This document shows, piece after piece, positions 57,842 through 64,000 of a stretch of DNA of 64,000 nucleotides. The stretch spans positions 124,001-188,000 of the forward strand of contig NZ_CP197474.1 in NCBI RefSeq assembly GCF_052180245.1, written 5' to 3'. The DNA comes from Parapusillimonas sp013416435. Its GTDB lineage: Bacteria; Pseudomonadota; Gammaproteobacteria; Burkholderiales; Burkholderiaceae_B. The position numbers and the translations under genes are program-made. The notes under the pieces are model-generated. The model was not told the DNA's origin. It saw only the letters and a program-made list of their open reading frames with translations, and searched no databases. The number at the start of each line of letters is the position of its first letter. The first letter of the stretch is position 1.

Positions 57842-57949
57842 GCTAGTCCTCTGTCTGGAAACCGATGCCCAGTATAGTACGCCGGACATTTCCTTCTGCA
57901 TTGCCGCCGAATGTCCGGCTCGCGCCGACACCGCCGGAGCCGGCACGAC

Positions 57950-59560
<1,611 letters not shown>

Positions 59561-59619
59561 GGCAGGATTTTAGCGTGCATGGCCGTCCGGGCGCTCAGGG
59601 GCGACCGGACGGGGATCGG

Positions 59620-60249
59620 CTATTTGTTGTGGCTGAAAGAGGCCAGTACGGTGCCGGCCAGGATGAACATGGCGCCAAAGCCGCGGTTCAGCCACCGGAT
59701 ATGCCGGGGGCTGCGCAGCAGGCGCAGGATGCGGGCGGCCAGCGTGGTGTAGCAGCCCATGGCGACGAGGTCGGTGAAGCAGAGTGTGGCGGCGATGGTG
59801 ACGTACTGCATGGTCAGCGGCTGCGACAGATTGAGAAACTGCGGCACCACCGCCATCAGGAATACCGTGCCCTTCGGATTGGTGATGTTGATCAGGCAGC
59901 CGCGCAGGATCAATTCGTGGACCCGGAAGGGCGCGGGATCGTTCGCCTCCACCGCGACGGGCGCAGCGTCGGTGCGAAACTGCTTCCAGCCCAGATAGAT
60001 CAGGTAGGCCACGCCCAGCCACTTGATGATGCCGAAAGCCACTTCCGAAGCGGCCAGCACGGCGCCCAGCCCGACCGCCACGATCATGAACTGGATGAGT
60101 ATGCCCAGGATCAGGCCGATGGTGGTCCAGTAGCCGCGCCTGAATCCATACTTCAGGCCGGAAGCCATCGCCGAGATGGCGCCCGGGCCGGGTGAAAATG
60201 AAATCGCCCAGGAAGCGGCGAAGAAGGCCAGCCAAGTGGAAAATGACAT
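59620..60249 (-). CDS. LysE-family exporter
   Basis: 209 residues, six hydrophobic segments. The N-terminal AISFSPGPGAISAMASGLKY carries the S-P-G-P motif; LRGCLINITNPKGTVFLMAV contains the N-P-K. Similar to the RhtB/homoserine-threonine branch. A second LysE-family gene lies at 36291-36917, and the two differ clearly in sequence. It is single, between prfC and rhlE on the same strand; substrate unknown. Confidence 0.88.
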   Translation of the reverse strand: MSFSTWLAFFAASWAISFSPGPGAISAMASGLKYGFRRGYWTTIGLILGILIQFMIVAVGLGAVLAASEVAFGIIKWLGVAYLIYLGWKQFRTDAAPVAVEANDPAPFRVHELILRGCLINITNPKGTVFLMAVVPQFLNLSQPLTMQYVTIAATLCFTDLVAMGCYTTLAARILRLLRSPRHIRWLNRGFGAMFILAGTVLASFSHNK

Positions 60250-60291
60250 GATCGGTCAACGAGGAAGGGTGCGTGCCGGAATGATACGCCT

Positions 60292-61728
60292 TTATTTGCT
60301 CAACAAGGCGGCGCGTCCGGTATGGGCTCCGCCGGGAGAACGCGGGCGGGCGGGCGTCGAAGCGCGCTCATTGCCTGTGCTCCGGCTGGTGCTTGCGTTG
60401 CGCGCCGCATTGCCGGAACGGCTGCGCGGCTGATCTCCGCGAGGGCGGCCGCTTTCCGGGCCCCGGGCCGCGGGTCTGGCACCGTTGCGGGCCTGACCCG
60501 ACGGGCGGCGCGACTGTCCGGAGCGTGGCGGCCGGTCGTCATCGCGGTCGCGCGGGTGGCTGGGCTCGGCCTTCACCATGTCGGCGGACCAGCCCTCGAC
60601 GGCCTTGCGCTCGATGGACCGCTTGATCAGCTTCTCGATCGCGGTCAGCAGCTTGATTTCGGATGCGTCGACCAGCGAGATGGCGGCGCCGGGACTGCCC
60701 GCGCGGCCCGTGCGGCCGATGCGGTGCACGTAGTCTTCCGGCACGTTCGGCAGCTCGAAGTTCACGACTTGCGGCAACTGGTCGATGTCGATGCCGCGCG
60801 CAGCGATGTCGGTCGCCACCAGGACGGCAACCTGGCCGTCCTTGAAGCCAGCCAGCGCCCGCGTACGCGCGGACTGGCTCTTGTTGCCGTGGATCGCCGC
60901 CGCCGACAGGCCGTCTTTCACGAGCTTTTCGGCGAGCCGGTTGGCGCCGTGCTTGGTGCGCGTGAACACCAGGACTTGATGCCAGCCGCTTTCACGGATG
61001 ATGTGGCTGAGCAGGTCGCGTTTGTGCGATTGCTCGGTGAGCACGACGCTTTGCGCCACGAGTTCCGAAGCGGTGTTGCGGCGCGCGACCGAGATTTCGA
61101 TGGGATCGTTCAGCACGCCCTTGGACAGCGCGCGGATCTCGTCCGAGAAGGTGGCCGAAAACAGCAGATTCTGGCGCTGCTTGGGCAGCAAGGCGAGAAT
61201 GCGGCGGATATCGCGGATGAAGCCCATGTCGAGCATGCGGTCGGCTTCGTCCAGCACGAGGATCTCGACACCCGACAGGTCCACGGTTTTTTGCTGTGCG
61301 TGATCAAGCAGGCGACCGGGCGTCGCAACCAGAATGTCCAGCGGCTTGCGCAGCGAGGAAATCTGCGGATTGATGTTGACGCCGCCGAACATCACCATCG
61401 ACCGTATCGACGTATGCTTGCCGTAGGTGCGCACCGATTCTTCCACTTGGGCGGTCAGCTCGCGGGTGGGCGTCAGGATCAGGACGCGGGGTTGGCCCGG
61501 CTTGCGGGTGGTAGCGGGGTTGGTCAGCAGGCGATGCAGGATGGGCAGGGTGAAGCCCGCCGTCTTGCCGGTGCCGGTCTGGGCCGCGGCAAGCAGGTCG
61601 CCTCCCTGGATGACCTGGGGGATGGCCTGCGCCTGGATCGGGGTGGGGTGTTCATAGCCTGTGTCGGCAACGGCGCGCAACAGGGGTTCCGCCAGCCCGA
61701 GGGCGGCAAAGGGTGTTTGGGTAGTCAA
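60292..61728 (-). CDS. rhlE: DEAD-box ATP-dependent RNA helicase, RhlE type
   Basis: 478 residues. Q motif FAALGLAEPLLRAVADTGYE with PTPIQAQAIP, motif I AAQTGTGKTAGFTLP near 50, motif II ILVLDEADRMLDMGFIRDIR near 157, motif III LFSATFS, motif V VLVATDIAARGID and motif VI YVHRIGRTGRAGSPG. The C-terminal 85 residues are Arg/Gly/Ser/Pro-rich, an RNA-binding tail of the RhlE group. The start is TTG at 61728, with GGAGT eight bases upstream; no ATG is suitably placed. It acts in ribosome assembly and RNA turnover, especially in the cold. Confidence 0.93.
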   Translation of the reverse strand: MTTQTPFAALGLAEPLLRAVADTGYEHPTPIQAQAIPQVIQGGDLLAAAQTGTGKTAGFTLPILHRLLTNPATTRKPGQPRVLILTPTRELTAQVEESVRTYGKHTSIRSMVMFGGVNINPQISSLRKPLDILVATPGRLLDHAQQKTVDLSGVEILVLDEADRMLDMGFIRDIRRILALLPKQRQNLLFSATFSDEIRALSKGVLNDPIEISVARRNTASELVAQSVVLTEQSHKRDLLSHIIRESGWHQVLVFTRTKHGANRLAEKLVKDGLSAAAIHGNKSQSARTRALAGFKDGQVAVLVATDIAARGIDIDQLPQVVNFELPNVPEDYVHRIGRTGRAGSPGAAISLVDASEIKLLTAIEKLIKRSIERKAVEGWSADMVKAEPSHPRDRDDDRPPRSGQSRRPSGQARNGARPAARGPESGRPRGDQPRSRSGNAARNASTSRSTGNERASTPARPRSPGGAHTGRAALLSK

Positions 61729-61961
61729 GAATTTACTCCAGCGACAGCCTATCGCTCGAGTTGAGAGACACCAATCTAGGCAGACGAAAAAAGGTTGTAT
61801 GTGGCTAGAAATGCCCCCGCCGACTGGCAGGCGGGTAATTCGCTATTGTACCGTAGTTACCCTGATGCATGCGACCCATTTGTCAAGATATGCAAGATGT
61901 ATTGGCAAGCACCGCGCAAACTGTTGTAATTCGCCTGACTTCCGTTTCCAGGTTTGCCACG

Positions 61962-62576
61962 ATGCTCAAACGCGCTTTGCTGATCCTAGTCCTGCCCCTT
62001 GTTTCCATCTTCCTGACAGGCTGCGGCTACAACGAAATCCAGCGCCTGGACGAGCAAGTGAAGACCACATGGTCGCAGACGCTGAACCAGTACGAGCGGC
62101 GGGCTGAACTGATTCCGCAGCTGGTGAATTCAGTCAATGCCTACATGGTCAATGAACGCGCCATCCTGACGCAGGTCGCCGAGGCGAGGTCGAAAGTGGG
62201 CACCATACAGGTGACGGCCAACGATCTGGACAATCCGGAACTCATGGAGCGGTTCACCGCGGCGCAAAGCCAATTGTCTTCGGCCTTGTCGCGCTTGATC
62301 GCGGTTTCCGAGAACTACCCGCAACTCAAGAGCGATGGCCTGTTCCGCGACCTGATGACCCAGCTCGAAGGCACCGAGAATCGCATCGCCACCGAGCGCG
62401 GGCGGTATGTGCAGGCGGTGCAGGAATACAATCTCATCGTGCGCCAGTTCCCGACGCTGATCACCGCCAAGATCTTCGGCTACCGCACCATGGAAAACTA
62501 CGGCGTGTCCAAGCAGGACGAAATCACCAAGCGGCCCGAGGTCAATTTCACCTTGCCCGAGCCGGCCAAGCCCTGA
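61962..62576 (+). CDS. lemA: LemA family protein
   Basis: 204 residues from MLKRALLILVLPLVSIFLTG; the frame opens further upstream, but this ATG starts the N-terminal membrane segment. LTGCGYN is a lipobox-like site, so it may be a lipoprotein, unlike many LemA proteins. The LemA core follows: RLDEQVKTTWSQTLNQYERR, AELIPQLVNSV, and RYVQAVQEYNLIVRQFPTLI, all coiled-coil helices. LemA genes are regularly followed by TPM-domain genes, as here 25 bp downstream. Confidence 0.9.
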   Translation: MLKRALLILVLPLVSIFLTGCGYNEIQRLDEQVKTTWSQTLNQYERRAELIPQLVNSVNAYMVNERAILTQVAEARSKVGTIQVTANDLDNPELMERFTAAQSQLSSALSRLIAVSENYPQLKSDGLFRDLMTQLEGTENRIATERGRYVQAVQEYNLIVRQFPTLITAKIFGYRTMENYGVSKQDEITKRPEVNFTLPEPAKP

Positions 62577-62601
62577 AGCCGCTACGCCGTACGGAGGCCG
62601 A

Positions 62602-63537
62602 ATGAAAGGCATCACCCATTTCGTCGCGTTTGCCCGCTGGCGGCACAGTCTTCTGCTTTGGCTGGCAGGCGTCTTTTTCCTGCTTTGCTCGCCTCTCCAC
62701 GCGGCGCCGGTCGCCGTGCCCGAGCTCAAGAGCTGGGTCACCGATCAGACCGGCACGCTGGATTCCAACACGCGTTCGCACCTGGAGCAGGCGCTGTCCG
62801 ACCTGGAAAAGCGCAAGGGCGCCCAGGTGGCGGTGCTGGTGGTGGGCACCACCGGCGAGGACACGGTGGAAAGCTACGCCAGGCGCGTGTTCGATCAATG
62901 GCGCATCGGTCGCGCCAAGGTCGACGACGGCATCCTCTTCCTGGTGGCTAAGGATGATCGGCGCCTGCGCATCGAGGTGGGATACGGGCTGGAAGGCGCC
63001 GTGCCCGACTTGCTTGCGGGACGCATCATTCGCGAACAGGTGACGCCGCATTTTCGCAAGGGCGACTATGCGGGCGGCATCGTGGCGGGCGTGGACAGCT
63101 TGATCGCCCTGGTCGATGGCGAAGCGCTGCCGCCGCCTGCCGCCCCGGCCCAGTCCGGCGGCGCAGAAGGCGATGAGGAAGACGCCATGGTCATGCTGCT
63201 GCCTCTCGCCATCATGAGCTTCTTCATGCCCCCCGGATTTGCGGCGCTGGCCGTCGGCTTTTTCGTGGGCCTGATCTTCGGCAGCGTGCCCATCGGCATC
63301 GCAGGCGGAATCCTCGCGTTTTTCCTGAGCCGTATCGGACGCAAGTTCGGTGCGGGCGGGAAGGGCAGCCTGGGTCGCGCATCCCGTCGCGGCGGCGCCT
63401 TGGGCGGCGGGCTGGGTGGTGGCTTCGGGGGCGGTTTTGGCGGTGGCGGATTCGGCGGCGGAGGAGGCTTCGGCGGCGGATTCGGTGGTGGCGGCGGAGG
63501 CGGCAGCGGTGGCGGCGGCGCCTCGGGCAGCTGGTAG
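62602..63537 (+). CDS. TPM-domain membrane protein (YgcG family) with Gly-rich tail
   Basis: 311 residues. A signal or anchor segment (about 15-33) precedes the TPM domain: VPELKSWVTDQTGTLDSNTR, GAQVAVLVVGTTGEDTVESY, and YARRVFDQWRIGRAKVDDGI, then LRIEVGYGLEGAVPDLLAGR. Two further hydrophobic segments lie at about 193-215 and 217-240. The last 60 residues are nearly pure Gly with Phe/Ser (GGGFGGGGG), typical of YgcG. Same operon as lemA; the pair is thought to act at the envelope, function unresolved. Confidence 0.9.
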   Translation: MKGITHFVAFARWRHSLLLWLAGVFFLLCSPLHAAPVAVPELKSWVTDQTGTLDSNTRSHLEQALSDLEKRKGAQVAVLVVGTTGEDTVESYARRVFDQWRIGRAKVDDGILFLVAKDDRRLRIEVGYGLEGAVPDLLAGRIIREQVTPHFRKGDYAGGIVAGVDSLIALVDGEALPPPAAPAQSGGAEGDEEDAMVMLLPLAIMSFFMPPGFAALAVGFFVGLIFGSVPIGIAGGILAFFLSRIGRKFGAGGKGSLGRASRRGGALGGGLGGGFGGGFGGGGFGGGGGFGGGFGGGGGGGSGGGGASGSW

Positions 63538-63554
63538 GCGGACGGAGGACGGCA

Positions 63555-64000
63555 GTGCGGCGCAAAGGCATCTGGAAAGAATTCACCGGCTGGGCCGGCC
63601 TGGAAGGGCAATGGCTGCGGCGCAAGCATTTCAGCCGCGAGACGCTTGCGCGCATCGCCGAGCGTATCCGTCAAAGCGAGCAAGACCACACGGGCGAACT
63701 CGTCGTGGCGGTCGAGGCGGTGACGCCCGCCCATGTTTCCAATTCAGAACAGCGTGCGCTGGAGGTCTTCGGACGGCTGCGCGTCTGGGACACGCCCTTG
63801 AACTCGGGCGTGCTGCTGTATCTTGCGCTCGACCGGCACCATATACAGATCATCGCCGACCGCGGCATCGCGGCGCCGGATGACTTGTGGGCCCAGGTAT
63901 GCGAGCGCCTGCAGGCGTCCCTGCGCGAAAACCAATACGCCGCGGGCATCCTGGCGGCGGTGGACGACATAGAGGCCATCCTGAAATCCCGGTCGCCGGC
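63555..64000 (+). CDS. TPM-domain protein, cytoplasmic form (3' end outside window)
   Basis: At least 148 residues from a GTG start with CGGAGG upstream, 17 bp after the previous gene; no stop before the right edge. VRRKGIWKEFTGWAGLEGQW lacks a signal peptide. RIRQSEQDHTGELVVAVEAV and RALEVFGRLRVWDTPLNSGV, then LLYLALDRHHIQIIADRGIA, follow the TPM fold seen in the preceding gene. lemA–TPM–TPM is a recurrent three-gene operon in betaproteobacteria. Confidence 0.82.
   Translation, partial: MRRKGIWKEFTGWAGLEGQWLRRKHFSRETLARIAERIRQSEQDHTGELVVAVEAVTPAHVSNSEQRALEVFGRLRVWDTPLNSGVLLYLALDRHHIQIIADRGIAAPDDLWAQVCERLQASLRENQYAAGILAAVDDIEAILKSRSP

Overview
This 64-kb window is GC-rich, densely coded chromosomal DNA. 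It looks like a betaproteobacterium of the Alcaligenaceae (Bordetella/Achromobacter/Pusillimonas relatives). The pointers are three orphan Bug-type (TctC) solute receptors, the argS–SPOR–dsbA block, smg beside topB and gluQ, a leucine-degradation operon carrying aceK, a yeast-type leuA, and the bfd–bfr pair. Family assignments rest on motifs and gene order read by eye; no database search was possible.

Layout. 0–3.2 kb: tail of an acetolactate-synthase-like gene, then a TRAP transporter (dctP, dctQ, dctM). 3.4–11.4 kb: a minus-strand acyl-CoA operon (two Bug receptors, enoyl-CoA hydratase, two acyl-CoA dehydrogenases, NDP-forming acyl-CoA synthetase) with a TetR gene at its end and a perfect 20+20 bp inverted repeat at its promoter. 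11.5–19.6 kb: topB, a fused DUF2157/DUF4401/GDYXXLXY membrane protein, gluQ, smg, and a DSD1-family PLP enzyme. 19.7–27.8 kb: leucine catabolism (ivd, aceK, thiolase, mccB, mccA). 27.8–34.4 kb: a second CoA cluster (acyl-CoA ligase, MaoC-like hydratase, CaiB-type CoA-transferase, Bug receptor, IclR regulator, thioesterase). 34.7–38.2 kb: a LiuR-like MerR regulator divergent from a metallo-hydrolase, a LysE exporter and metC. 38.2–46.7 kb: dsbA, a SPOR protein, argS, and an Rhs protein ending in a Tle1-like phospholipase, with two small genes divergent from it. 46.7–51.6 kb: a GpdQ-like phosphodiesterase plus a ugp-type ABC transporter. 51.9–57.9 kb: leuA with a possible Leu-rich leader ORF, rpoN, bfd, bfr. 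57.9–64 kb: prfC, a LysE exporter, rhlE, and lemA with two TPM-domain genes.

The most striking feature is a family of about 29 copies of a 30-bp palindrome, plus half copies. Each full copy is two 13-bp arms, GGGGTCAGACCCC and GGGGTCTGACCCC, around a variable 4-bp centre. The copies sit almost only at the 3' ends of genes and are absent from operon interiors. They form tandem arrays with their spacers, one exactly periodic at 71 bp. Several copies supply the last codons or the stop codon of genes, and one lies in frame inside the Rhs gene. Diverged copies keep their arms complementary. This is the behaviour of a REP/BIME-like mobile hairpin at unusually high density; no mobilising enzyme is visible in the window.

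Regulatory logic that can be read directly: a TTTACGT…ACGTAA operator occurs both between the merR gene and the metallo-hydrolase and upstream of ivd, tying the MerR protein to the leucine operon about 7 kb away. The TetR protein probably acts at the large palindrome in front of the 3.4–11.4 kb operon.
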